From Helicostylum pulchrum (lineage: Eukaryota; Mucoromycota; Mucoromycetes; Mucorales; Mucoraceae): 64,000 nucleotides of DNA. The position numbers and the translations under genes are program-made. The DNA lies in the NCBI GenBank assembly GCA_025677825.1, contig JAIXMO010000004.1:434001-498000 (forward strand), given 5' to 3'. Position 1 is the stretch's first letter; each line of letters begins with the position of its first letter. This document shows positions 36,510 through 46,215 of the stretch, piece by piece. Below the pieces are notes generated by a model, which saw only the letters and a program-made list of their open reading frames with translations, had not been told where the DNA came from and did not search any database.

Positions 36510-38475
36510 CACAACGGGAAATTTTGGCTGAGATCTTAATTTTTTTAAAATGTAAAAAAGTCGCTGCATTCAAGTGAAAAAGCTGAAAAAAAAAGTTCAA
36601 CTTTTATGTCGGTTTTGCAAAACATATAAAAAAGTTGAAAAAAAAATTCAAGAATTTTACAACTGTATACAACTTTTTTACATTATTCTGAAAGGTCCAG
36701 CATCATGTTTCCTCATTTTTTCATTTGTTTATACACTCACTTTTAAAACTTTTATTACTTATATTCTTTACATTATGTTTATTTTATTATACAAATGATT
36801 ACTTTATTTTACATATAATATTTATTTAAATAAAATGATATAGAAATTCACAATAATATCTCAGGCATACTTGACTTCATTACTCATGACTTGCTTTATA
36901 ATCGTCTATTTAATGTGATGCTTTACATTAGAAATTTAACTAAATAGTAGAAGTCCCTCTTTCAACAATACACTTACCATCATTTCTTAGGTTCTTCTAA
37001 GCTTTATTTTTTTACTTCCACTGGTTGGTGTTGTGGTGGCTTCTACTAATAATGCACTGACTATTGGTCTACTAAATCTACAATTATTATTAGTCTTTAT
37101 ATTTGTATACCTGTAGTCTTCTTCTTGGTCGAGGGTCGTTCTCTCTTTCTTTGAATTGCTTTAGTGGCAGCTTCACCTAGTACACATATTAAGGGTTAGT
37201 ACAGCCAAGTTTTTTTTTTAAAAAAAATATAGTTAATATGACATACCTTCAGCACGCTCAAGTAGTGGACCTTCAACAATAGGGTTTTCTAGACTAGAAT
37301 CCAACAAGAGAGCAACGATATTTGATAGAAGTCCCTATGTATAAAACGTCGGTAACTTGAAAGATATGGAGATAAAATGTATATATTTGGACGGTATTAT
37401 TTTACTCTTCAAACGGATCAGTATCAGTAAAATTTTGTATATCTTCCTCTTTGTGCGCATCTTCTTCTTGTTCTCCTTCTTGTTCTTCTTGCTCTTCTTG
37501 TCGCAGTATAGTTTGAGCAGCGACTCTGTTTTCCCCTTCTTCTTCTTCATCTTCATCAATATAATATTGAGAGGTACGGTGCCACATTCTCATCAACAGC
37601 ATTTTTCTCCCCAATGGCCTGTGCACGCAGCAAGAGGTAAAAATGGCGCAGCTTTCTCCTCTTACAGAAGCTCGGCTTCCTCTCGTACATCGGATGGTAG
37701 CTAGGCAAAGTTAATAGGTTTTTTTAACAAGTCGTACCCCTTTTTAATAGTGTACATGACAGGGTTGAGCACACCAATGTTCACATTATCTTCGCAGCAA
37801 CCGTCAAATCCTTCTTTTGTCATTGGCCTTCCAATAACCCTTTCAGCAAGCTTGTGATAAGTCTCCTAAACAAAATGAGTGGGGGCCTTAAAAGTTTCCT
37901 TAGTAATACTCCTTAACGGGTACAAGTTGTCCGAAAACAAACCGTTCTATTCGACACTACCAGTAGTTTCACCCGCAAAGCGCGGGCTAGACACAGACAG
38001 GTCATCTCCTACGGAAGAATAGACCATATTAATTTTATTTTTTAAAGAAGACAGTTCCTCTTTCAAAGGCATATTTTCCTCTTTCGCGGCTATTGCTTCT
38101 TCTCTCAAATCATTGATTGTTGCACCAAGATTATCCAGCTTTCCTAAAATACTTTGCGATTCGTTCATAATAGTTTTTTGGAGTAACATTTGAACTTCAA
38201 GTAAAGTAATGTTGTTTCTTTGACTGGCCATTTGTAGATATTGTAGTAAAAAAGTTTAAGAAAAAAAAACTAACGAAAAAGTAAGAAAGAAATAGAATTT
38301 CTTTTTGAAAAGATCAATTTTTATTGGTTTAGAAGAAAAATAGTGTCAATGCAAAGAAGTTTTATTGGCATTCCTGTAAAAAATTTGAACTAGATGTAAA
38401 AAAGTTGTTCACGCCTGTAAAAAATTTAAACTGCATGTACATGTTTGTAAAAAAGTTGAAAAATTTCCCGTTGTG
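36510..38475. mobile_element. Putative DNA transposon, 1,966 bp, 16 bp perfect terminal inverted repeats
   Basis: The left end CACAACGGGAAATTTT (36510-36525) is the exact reverse complement of the right end AAAATTTCCCGTTGTG (38460-38475). Just inside both ends are copies of a TGTAAAAAAGTTGAA-like motif: about 36550, 36624 and an inverted copy at 36669-36682 on the left, and about 38375, 38394, 38416 and 38446 on the right. Such subterminal repeats are typical transposase-binding sites. A target-site duplication is not obvious (left flank ends CGA, right flank begins CGCGA). Inside is a minus-strand coiled-coil gene with no recognisable DDE transposase, so the element is probably non-autonomous or belongs to a family I do not recognise. 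A CACAA start with subterminal repeats recalls CACTA/Plavaka-like elements, but this is only suggestive. Confidence 0.65.
37000..38231 (-). pseudogene. Coiled-coil gene inside the inverted-repeat element, probably decayed
   Basis: Starts MASQRNNITLLEVQMLLQKT and continues as a clear coiled coil (KLDNLGATINDLREEAIAAK, then EELSSLKNKI) for about 90 codons to a TAG at 37947. Protein-like sequence continues past it: LYPLRSITKETFKAPTHF, a second TAG, then ETYHKLAERVIGRP, GFDGCCEDNVNIGVLNP and MYTIKKG. A GTACGA..GCCTAG intron (37691-37729 region) could join this to YHPMYERK and AIGEKNAVDENVAPYLS. The Glu-rich block (DEDEEEEGENR to DTDPFEE) then lies in another frame. Two more exon-like pieces (about 37254-37333, GLLSNIVALLLDSS and on; about 37110-37184, GEAATKAIQRKRERPSTKKK) end near 37060. 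The TAG codons and frame change suggest decay, but unusual splicing is an alternative. The family was not recognised. Confidence 0.5.
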
Positions 38476-39085
38476 CGCGAATTAGAAATAAAAATAGGAA
38501 ACTTCCACTTTTTCTTTAGGCGCTGAGAATGGCCATTGATTTAAATATAACGAAATCTTGTGACAGGAATTGCTGCTCATATGATTTATTATTACGTCGG
38601 ATACTATCTATGGAAATAGTAATATTACGTTAAATAATGATTTCTACCCAAGTGGTAATATTCATGGACGCGTAAAATCAGTAGAACTTATTCGTGGTTA
38701 GGTAGTATAAAAACACCTTGATCTTTTTACTTTCAGCTTCTTTTTTTTCTCGTTTTATATTTCGCTTTATAAAACTAAGCACTTTTATTTTATAATATAC
38801 GACTATGATGGATAGGCCTATAGATATGATGTATATGTACTTTAAGTACCGTCCAAATAAACCTACGGCGTATGTAGCTCTAACTGTATTTTTATCGATT
38901 GATATATATTTGGTTTATCGTTTTCGATCTCAAAAAGCACCTTTTTTTATGTACAGGATTTTAGTCTTAATTGGTACGGTTGAGATTTTTTTTGGTACGG
39001 CTTGTAAATAAATTTGAGACACTTTTTTTTTTGGACAAACTACATAAAGTAAAAATGATATGTAGGGATAACATATATCTTAAGC

Positions 39086-39415
39086 CTAATTCTTTGTCAA
39101 TTCACCTACCTCAGAACGTCTCAGCATGCTTAACCCAACCTTAAAATCCTGAACAGTAACTGATTGACAAGCTGCAGGAAGGTGAGATGTCAGAGTATCT
39201 GCTTTATCAAGAGGAACCCACTTGATAATGCTCTTTATTTTTGACCAGCACTCTTCCATAGGATTCAAAAAAGGAGAGTAAAGGAGCATGAACAAAGGTT
39301 TATACCCTCTCTTATTGATAGCGCCAACAACAAATGCAGAGCGGTGAATTCTGCAATTATTCATTATAACGAGGCTACTCTGATTTCTCTTATATTCCTA
39401 TTATCCTTTTTTCTC
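39086..39415 (-). pseudogene. Tc1/mariner-IS630-type transposase C-terminal remnant
   Basis: The minus-strand frame reads SLVIMNNCRIHRSA, then INKRGYKPLFMLLYSPFLNP, MEECWSKIKSIIKW, and LDKADTLTSHLPAAC. This is the C-terminal third of a DDE transposase: the second catalytic block (usually M-D-N-x-x-I-H) and the third (Y-S-P-x-L-N-P-x-E). Here the second Asp is Asn (MNNCRIH) while the final Glu is kept (MEECW), so the catalytic triad is broken. Upstream sequence with the first Asp block is absent: at about 39400 the frame runs into low-complexity DNA. No terminal repeats were found around it. It lies between the head and tail of the RTA1-like gene. Confidence 0.75.
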
Positions 39416-39597
39416 TTTCTTGTTTTTTTTACATTTTGTCCTTCTTATTTTCCCTTTTCTTTCTTTCCCCCCCTCTCGTCTCATGGGAGGGTTTTTATTC
39501 ACATTATATCTTCAAAACTGGCTAGGGTAATACGGCACACTTGAGTGCTACCGGGCCACTCGCCAAAAAAAAATAAAAAAATAAAAAAATAGTATAA

Positions 39598-40186
39598 CTA
39601 GGCTCAGTTCAGTGTGAATTGAATTCAAAGTTAGTCTTTTTTTTATATATGGATATGGGTACGGATACGATACGAATTTAGAGCCACAGATACAGTTTTT
39701 TTTTTTTTTTTGCCAAACGTCGCTTATTTTTCGAACGAAACGTAACTCCCAGCCGTATCTGGCACTAATTCTTTCATTGATTGTTTGTTAAAACCATTTT
39801 GCTAATTAGGTCTGTGTTTATACGGTAACCTAAATACTTTTATTAACACGTTGATGGCTTGTTTGTCGGTTAACACCATTTTACTGATCAGAGCAGTTCC
39901 TGGTCTATAGTTGTGCGGTAGAACGCAATCAGCGCTATCTAAAAAAAAGTTATGTAAGAAAGTATTTACAATTCTATAGTATATTCGCTCACCATTTTCG
40001 ATATTAAAATAGTCAGACATTATTTTTGACAAAAAGAATAAAAAAAACCGTACCGTATCCGTATCCATAGCTCTAAACTCGTATCCGTATCGTATCTGTG
40101 GCTCTAAATTCGTATCGTATCCGTATCCGTATCCATATATAAAAAAATACTAACTTTAAATTCAATTCACACTGAGCTGAGCCTAG
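39598..40186. mobile_element. 589 bp inverted-repeat element (MITE-like)
   Basis: The left arm starts CTAGGCTCAGTTCAGTGTGA (39598) and the right arm ends with the near-exact reverse complement (...TCACACTGAGCTGAGCCTAG, 40186). The arms match for about 100 bp with a few differences. They include an inner stretch of repeated GGATACGGATACGATACGAA units and the shared TTTAGAGCCACAGATAC. The right arm has extra GATACG copies and continues with a second partial repeat. The loop encodes a short spliced-looking frame (separate entry) but no transposase. The arm length is far beyond chance. No clear target duplication is visible (left flank AGTATAA, right flank GTACGC). Confidence 0.85.
39804..40020 (-). 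CDS. Mini-ORF inside the 589 bp element, possibly spliced
   Basis: On the minus strand ATG opens MSDYFNIEN. A GTGAGC donor and a TTTTTTTTAG acceptor about 55 nt later would join this to DSADCVLPHNYRPGTALISK, then MVLTDKQAINVLIKVF and LPYKHRPN with a TAG stop, about 54 aa in all. The unspliced frame is also open. Just beyond the stop a second similar piece (KMVLTNNQ-like) occurs, as if the coding repeat were duplicated. Whether it is expressed is unknown. A fragment captured from a larger element gene is the likeliest explanation. Confidence 0.35.
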
Positions 40187-40334
40187 GTACGCTGCTACTC
40201 ACAAATGGACGTTGTATGTGTTTGATGTTCTTATTGTTGCAATTGTCTTTTCGATCTTTTCTGCAGACAACTCTTGTTTTCCCAAGCAAGGAGAGGAAAG
40301 TTTTGGGGGAAAAGACGAAGAAGAGTGCAAATAA

Positions 40335-40993
40335 TCCGCAGAGGGCGACAACATGTCCAAAATAGCGGAAGCGTAAATACCAGATATTAAAAAAAAGATA
40401 TACTATAATACTCCAATCAAATAGTAATTGTCACTTTTTACAACCAAAAAACAATTATGCATACGATATAGCATATTTGAATTAAGAAACTTGATAATAA
40501 ATAATCTTTGACTTTAAATATAAGTTGCTGAATATACAACCAATTAATGTTAATTTTTATTTATGTTTTAATATTTGGTATGGCCGTCATTGACTTTTTT
40601 AGCCTTTCAAGTATACTGCTTGTAAATGTTTAACAAATATCTTGCATATTTTTCTTGGATAAAACGTCTAACTATACAGAACCTAAGAATATTAACATGT
40701 AGTTGTTTGTTTAAAAGGATTACCTAAAAGTCAGTAATCAAATATCCAGTGGAATAATGTGCGAACCGTTCAGTAGATGATTGAAAAATTTGGAATAGCA
40801 TCGTTCTTTAGTATGTCAGAGCACTTGTTACACACATTTTATGTATTCGGTTTTTTTTTTGTGCCGCCGCCGCTTTATGACTTTTTTTGCTCTCTATTGG
40901 CTCAAGTAAATTCATTCCTCGCTACTAAAAAAAAAAACTTTCTGTCAAGAACAACGATCCCTCCCCTTTATCAACTTTATTTTTTTTAAAAAA
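40335..40993. other. Intergenic, 660 bp
   Basis: AT-rich promoter-side DNA of the mitochondrial GTPase gene. The only open frame (40777..40989) is Phe-rich and runs straight into the 5' leader, so it is not supported. Confidence 0.55.
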
Positions 40994-42688
40994 ATGAATA
41001 AATCTGTATCAAGAATTCCTGCAGTCTTAAAGCAGTGTAGAATCCGTGGCTTCTCTCAAATAAGACAGTTACCTAGAACTCTTACAACACCTGCTTTTAT
41101 TGCAAGTCGCCAAATTGTGAAGGCTGGATCTTTCCATTTACAATCAAGATCATGGAACAGCACTTTAGCCACTAAAGAGTCTACTGCCAGTGCTGCTTTA
41201 GGCGCTTGTCCCGGTTGTGGTGCACCTTTTCAACAAGCCGATCCCGCTAAACCCGGGTATTTAGCCGATCGTAAAAATAATGCCAGCAGCATGAAGAAAC
41301 AAAGCAAATCAATGAGTAATGAAGATTATAAAGCAGCGCTCGATAACCTCGATCCTGAAACCAGAGAGCTTTTGGAAGGAAAAGAAATCGAAGAAGAGGA
41401 AATTGCAAAGGAAGCTCCAGCCCATAAAGAACGTAACGTATGCCAACGTTGTTATACACTTCAACATCATAATTCAACCTCAACGGAATCTTCACCCGAG
41501 TTCTTAAGAGCCTCGCAACAGTACGGTTCATTGGATTTTTTAAAGACAAAGCAAGATCCTTTGATTGTTGCTGTATTTGATGTAACAGATTTACCTGCTT
41601 CTTTGGGTACTTTACCTCAATTGATTGCCAAGAATCCCGGTGCGCGTATTTTTTTGGCAGCTAATAAGATGGACATTTTACCTGCATCTGCTAGAAAGCA
41701 CGAGCAACGTATTCGTGATTGGATTGTTCAACACGTAAAGAGTTTAGGATTACCTACCAACCAAATTCTTTCAGTTACCTTGATCAGTGCTAAAAAGGGA
41801 TGGGGTATCCCTGTTTTAATGCGTAAGATTGATAGAGAAAGACGCCCTACCGACGATGTCTATTTAGTAGGTTGTACAAATGTTGGTAAATCTGCTCTTG
41901 TCAATCAATTCATGTCACAAATCAGAGGAACGTTGGATGCTGAGGGCCGTCGTGTTAAATCTCAATTAAAAGCGCAATACAAGATTACTAGTTCGGCTAT
42001 TCCAGGCACTACTATGGGTACAATTAAAGTACCTTTATATGCATTGGGTATGGATTCCGCAGAGGAGGCAGAGAATAGAGATGATTGGGAAAAGCGTAGA
42101 TATGCTACACGTAATAGATATTTGATTGATACACCTGGCGTAATTAACGATCAACAATTAATTCATCAACTTGGATATAACGATCAAAAGAAGGTTGTAG
42201 GACAAAAGGAGATCAATCCTGTCACATTCAAGTTAGAACCTGGAAAATCCTTGTTATTAAAACCTTTAGTTCGCATTGATCTATTGGAATCTAGTAAGCC
42301 TGTCATGTTTACCATGTTTAGTGGACTTGCACCTCATTTAACGAATACGGAAAAGTTACCTCCTGCTCATGCGTTAGAAGATAAGCCTACAAATATTCGA
42401 CCTGTTAAGGATGAAAGTATCTTGAGAATGAATTCATTGGTTCCTATGGATGAAATAGTTCGTGTACAAGGTATTCATCGCTCTCAAGCTTCCGTTGACT
42501 TTAGTTTTGCTGGTGTTGGCTGGGTTTCATTAACTGGTGAATTTGACAATGCTAAATTTAGAGTTTGGTTACCTAAAGACGTAAAGCCTCATGAGGTTTT
42601 CCAAATGCGTGACCCTCCCTTCTTACCTTTTGAATATAAGGGCTCCATTAGAAAGTTCTTTGGTTCTGGCGAAAGAACTCGCAAGTAA
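40994..42688 (+). CDS. Circularly permuted mitochondrial GTPase (YqeH/Gep3/NOA1 type)
   Basis: Single exon, 564 aa. The first ~60 residues are Arg/Ser-rich without acids (QCRIRGFSQIRQLPRTL), as in a mitochondrial transit peptide. A zinc finger follows, with C-P-G-C at 72-75 and C-Q-R-C at 150-153, separated by a Glu-rich insert. The GTPase motifs are in permuted order: G4 NKMD (224-227), G5 SAKKG (265-269), G1 GCTNVGKS (293-300), then PGTT (337-340) and G3 DTPG (379-382). This order and the zinc finger identify the YqeH family, which assists small-subunit ribosome assembly. Fungal Gep3 and animal NOA1 do this in mitochondria (family knowledge). The C-terminal domain is about 180 residues, which is normal. 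The start follows a T/A-rich leader and is the only sensible ATG. Confidence 0.93.
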   Translation: MNKSVSRIPAVLKQCRIRGFSQIRQLPRTLTTPAFIASRQIVKAGSFHLQSRSWNSTLATKESTASAALGACPGCGAPFQQADPAKPGYLADRKNNASSMKKQSKSMSNEDYKAALDNLDPETRELLEGKEIEEEEIAKEAPAHKERNVCQRCYTLQHHNSTSTESSPEFLRASQQYGSLDFLKTKQDPLIVAVFDVTDLPASLGTLPQLIAKNPGARIFLAANKMDILPASARKHEQRIRDWIVQHVKSLGLPTNQILSVTLISAKKGWGIPVLMRKIDRERRPTDDVYLVGCTNVGKSALVNQFMSQIRGTLDAEGRRVKSQLKAQYKITSSAIPGTTMGTIKVPLYALGMDSAEEAENRDDWEKRRYATRNRYLIDTPGVINDQQLIHQLGYNDQKKVVGQKEINPVTFKLEPGKSLLLKPLVRIDLLESSKPVMFTMFSGLAPHLTNTEKLPPAHALEDKPTNIRPVKDESILRMNSLVPMDEIVRVQGIHRSQASVDFSFAGVGWVSLTGEFDNAKFRVWLPKDVKPHEVFQMRDPPFLPFEYKGSIRKFFGSGERTRK

Positions 42689-42862
42689 ATACAAACAAAC
42701 AAACAAAAAATGGCCTGTAAAAATTAAGTATTTAGACGATATCCCTTAAATAAACTCATTCTACATAAAAATATATTTGCGTGTCTGTTTATAATGTTAA
42801 TAATGGTTTTTTTTTTTAATATTATAAATAAGGGTTACTCGAGTATTTTTTTATTGATCAAT

Positions 42863-43270
42863 ATGATTATACCATCAGAGATATTAGACGATATTCTCAA
42901 TTATTTGGATTATAACGATGTTTTACAGTGCCAGTTGACATATAAAAGGTGGAGTGGACGAGCGACACAAAGAAAGACTCGATTATTTTGTTCGTACTAT
43001 TAGGGGATATACAAGTCTTTCAGGCGAATTTGTCAAGTTTCTCGGCCTGAGTAGTTTATTTTCTAGAAATTATACATGACTAAAGATATAATGAAGACAC
43101 TTGGAAAATTCTGTCCCAATGTAGAACGTATATTAGGATACTAATACAAAAGCAAATTCAAAGACAGGTACACGAACTGGGCACTATCTTGAGTTTTTAA
43201 AAGGAACCTTACATCATGGCATTTAGAGGGCTTTGACTTATTTCAAAAAACAACGACCTTAAGCGCTTTT
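42863..43270 (+). pseudogene. F-box/LRR protein pseudogene
   Basis: Begins MIIPSEILDDILNYLDYNDV and LQCQLTYKRWSGRA, a good F-box (P-S-E-I-L-x-x-I-L-x-Y-L, then C-x-x-x-x-x-x-W). The frame then stops at 43003. Continuing protein-like sequence lies in another frame ([31 protein letters not shown]), then in a third (MKTLGKFCPNVERILGY), then WHLEGFDLFQK. The series matches the layout of the many F-box/leucine-rich proteins of Mucorales-like fungi, but it is broken by several frameshifts and stops. Introns do not repair it. The 3' limit is approximate. Confidence 0.65.
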
Positions 43271-44059
43271 ATATTATGCTTGTACTAAGTTACTAAAAAT
43301 AAACATCTCTAATCGTTTAATTGAAACCTGGCTTTATAGGAATTAAGAGACATCTTTAGTTTTTTATTTATTTATTCGTTAATTTTTGTGGTAATCCAGT
43401 TCTAGATTTCCGAAAACACGTAATATGCATTTTTTTATACCGTCTGTGTATATATGTTTACTACGTTTCAATAAAATCGCATGTTAAGTATAAGCTCGAT
43501 GCAAGTACGTATATATGAACTAGCACCTTGGTTCAGAAAAACGATCCGAAATACTGAGTGATCCTGGTCTATATTTTTTTTACAGTAGACAGAATTTGAG
43601 TCTCGGTGTCAAATCTTGAGATTTTCGAAATTGGTACTCATAAACTATTCCCACTACGATGATGAATCGAACGTAAATAATATTATTTCATCCTTGATGG
43701 TTATTCAGAAATAAATTACCGCATGAAAGAGTGTAGCAAATAATGCATACTTGCATGATTGTATACTCTAAAAAAAAAAAAGTTACAAATATTTGCGGTA
43801 AGTAATAAAAATCTTGATTGATCTTTTTTATTTTATGTGTTATTACTGTAGTTACAACTATAGGACTGAATGAATAGTTGGTAGTTACAGTTTTTTTTTT
43901 TTTTTTTTTTTTTTTTTTGAAAAGGCGTGATAAAAGTGATAATAAATAATATTACTCTTTTTGTTTATATTCAGGCACGCGTCATGTGGTTAATTTGATT
44001 AAAAAAAGGTTTTTCTTTTATGTAAAAAAGTTAAAAAGGTAAATGATAAGGTATGTTAG
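43271..44059. other. Intergenic, 790 bp with T28 tract
   Basis: AT-rich spacer. It contains a 28-base T homopolymer at 43891-43918 and no supported gene. Confidence 0.6.
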
Positions 44060-45251
44060 TTAAGTTTTAACAGGGCTGGTAGTAGGTAGAGGTTTACATA
44101 AAACTCTTGATTTTTCTAATAATTCAACACGAGCTCCGTATACGATAAATGGCGGACAGACACAAAATTGTATAATACCAGAAGTTTGACCATCTTCATC
44201 TATCATTGTTTTTGGATCAAATTGTTCTGTACCTTCGTCAACAGCAGCGGCAGCTATTTCGACCTCTTGACCACGCATCGCATAGCCTATATTGGAAGCT
44301 TGATCTACCATGGTCCGTAATTGAGTAGAATAAAGCTTTTTATTATCCTTTTCATTGGCATCATGCTGTTCAATAAATGGATATGCCTTCAATAAAGAAC
44401 TATACAAAGAAGCATACATTCTTCTATTCAATTTTAAAATTTCTAGCTGGATATCCGAGTTGGGTTCGTTACCAGATACAACGACCTTTGCCATCTCTTG
44501 CCTCAATCTTGTACAAAAACTAGGATCATATTTTTCAAACCACATTTGTAATTGTGTATAAGGTTGAGAAATTTTTAAGCCTGTAAAGGTATTATAATTC
44601 ATATTTTGAACTAAAACATCCATCAAGAATTTTTCAGTCAACATAATGACACGAGGTAGAGGTAAAGGATCACCTAATTTAACAATAGCTTCATTTAAAT
44701 TAACCCAAAAGGACCCAATAGACTTTCCTGCTACAACCGGATCACACTTATTTCCAAGTTCTATACTAAGTGACTTGATCATCGCTTTCAACTCTTTTAA
44801 CTTTCGGTGAATACTATTTACATCATCACTAGTTGCTCTTCTAGAACGAATATGTTCGTTGTAATTATCTAAAAGTTGCTTTTGATCCTTTTTTCTATTC
44901 ACCATACGTTCTTGAGCCATTCTTTCTTTTTCAGCCAAGTCGGCATTAGCACGTTTATAATGAGCTAGTTCGTCATTTAAACGACGCAGGTGTTCATTTT
45001 TTTGTATTAATTCCTTCATTATTTGGTCCATGTGAGGTACAAAAGTAGGTGTAGGGATATCAGGAGAAGAAGGTGAAGGTGTATTTACTAGTTCTGTTGT
45101 AGGTGGTGGTGGTGTCGGTTGTTCCACAATAGACTTTGCTTCTTTATTCTCGGTTGCTGGTGGAGATGGAGTGTCTGATGGAAATAAATATTCATCAGCT
45201 TAGTTGTCCTTTCTTTTTTTTTCTTTTTTTTTAGTAACACTTACTTATCAT
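44060..45251 (-). CDS. Coiled-coil protein, unknown, 381 aa
   Basis: Two exons: complement(44060..45198, 45245..45251). Exon 1 is only 7 bases (ATG ATA A) before GTAAGT. Joined, the protein starts MITDEYLFPSDTPSPPA and has a Pro-rich N-terminus (PTPPPPTTE, SPSSPDIPTPT). A long heptad-like helix follows from about residue 60 to 150 (MDQIMKELIQKNEHLRRLND, then ADLAEKERMAQERMVNRKKD). A folded-looking C-terminal region comes next (FWVNLNEAIVKLGDPLPLPR, MWFEKYDPSFCTRLRQEM), ending with FCVCPPFIVYGARVELLEKS. The plain single-exon start at 45127 (MEQPTPPPP) is the alternative. No family was recognised. The composition suggests a structural or adaptor protein. Confidence 0.65.
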
Positions 45252-45555
45252 TTTTGCTTAAAAAAAAGGGAAAGAGGAATAATATAAAGCACCAAAAAAA
45301 TAGCAAATATAAAAATAGAGCCCCAATAGTGGCTTTGCTCCGACAATAAAGAAAATATATTATGGTAATACAATACGTACAGTACAATATGTTCCAATAG
45401 ACTATTTTTTATAAATGTTTATTTTTACATAGAGCGCTATTTAGCATACACGCTAACTAAAATAATTGCATGCTTTTTTTTATAAAGATACTTTTTACAG
45501 TTTTTTTAAAAACGATGGAATAAAAAGAATAGGATGAATATTATTTGTATTCCCG

Positions 45556-46215
45556 CTATTTCTCTTTATTATTTCGCTGGTGTCGATCCTTTTCCATCAA
45601 TACACTAGTTGGGTCAGACAATGACTCGTGCCCTCTAGCCACTTTTAATGCAGATTCTTCAGCCTTTACTTCTCCTTGTCTTGCTCTTTCTTGTAAAAAC
45701 CGTGATAATATACGAGCATTTTTACTATGCGCTCTGTACAACATATTCAACAGGATGCCCAAAATAGGAATTAAACCAAGCTTTTTTGGTTTGTTTTTTT
45801 AGTCTATCCGTATTTTTTTTTAAATATAAATAAATGATGTAAATATTTACCAAAAAATCTATACTGATATGATACAACATTCTACGTTTAATCGATCTAG
45901 GTAAACCGCATTGACAAGCTAAGCGAAATAACGAAAGCGCAAATATTAAAGAAACCACTTTACCGAAAATTGGGATAAGCTCTACCATAAAAAAAAATAA
46001 TAATGTGATAAATAGCTTATACTTTTAATTTAAAACGTATTTCTCTTTAAGTAACTACCTAATAAGAGATCATATCCGACCCAACAACAACAAACTTTAA
46101 CAACTTCGTCAAACTTTTTCACTCTACGGTTATATTTATCCAACACTAATCTATCTCTTTCGGGTAGCTCCACTTCAGGTTCAATTACCTTTTTTTTCCA
46201 TATTAAATCAGTCAT
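45556..46215 (-). CDS. DUF4112-family small membrane-associated protein, 170 aa
   Basis: Three exons: complement(45556..45780, 45851..45981, 46059..46215), all in phase. Residues about 45-130 contain the DUF4112 layout: ELIPIFGKVVSLIFALSLFR, then CGLPRSIKRRMLYHISIDFL, then KLGLIPILGILLNMLYRAHS and KNARILSRFL. The repeated L-I-P-I-x-G turns flanking hydrophobic helices and the R-N/K-x-R-I-L end are typical. The N-terminus is charged (WKKKVIEPEVELPERDRLVL) with a CCCW motif. The tail is basic and hydrophilic. The function of this family is unknown; membrane association is inferred from the hydrophobic segments. The exon 2 acceptor (ATGGTAG) gives Glu across the junction, which keeps the conserved LIPIFG block. 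Confidence 0.8.

Larger units (their letters stand above)
38805..40334 (+). pseudogene. RTA1-like multi-pass membrane protein gene, broken by mobile DNA
   Basis: The head is an open frame at 38805..39011 (68 aa): FKYRPNKPTAYVALTVFLSI, then YRFRSQKAPFF and LVLIGTVEIFFGTACK. The order (Y-x-P-S/N-x-x-x-A/N, first helix, an R-rich loop, second helix with G-x-x-E-x-x-G) fits the start of RTA1-family lipid-translocating or resistance proteins. The tail is an open stretch at 40188..40334 with no ATG: THKWTLYVFDVLIVAIVFSI, then a short charged end. It resembles the last helix of the same family (E/H-W-x-x-Y-V-F-D-x-L). About 150-200 expected central residues are missing. Between head and tail lie a transposase remnant and a 589 bp inverted-repeat element whose right end is directly followed by the tail. 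Family assignment rests on pattern resemblance of the two ends. Confidence 0.45.
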
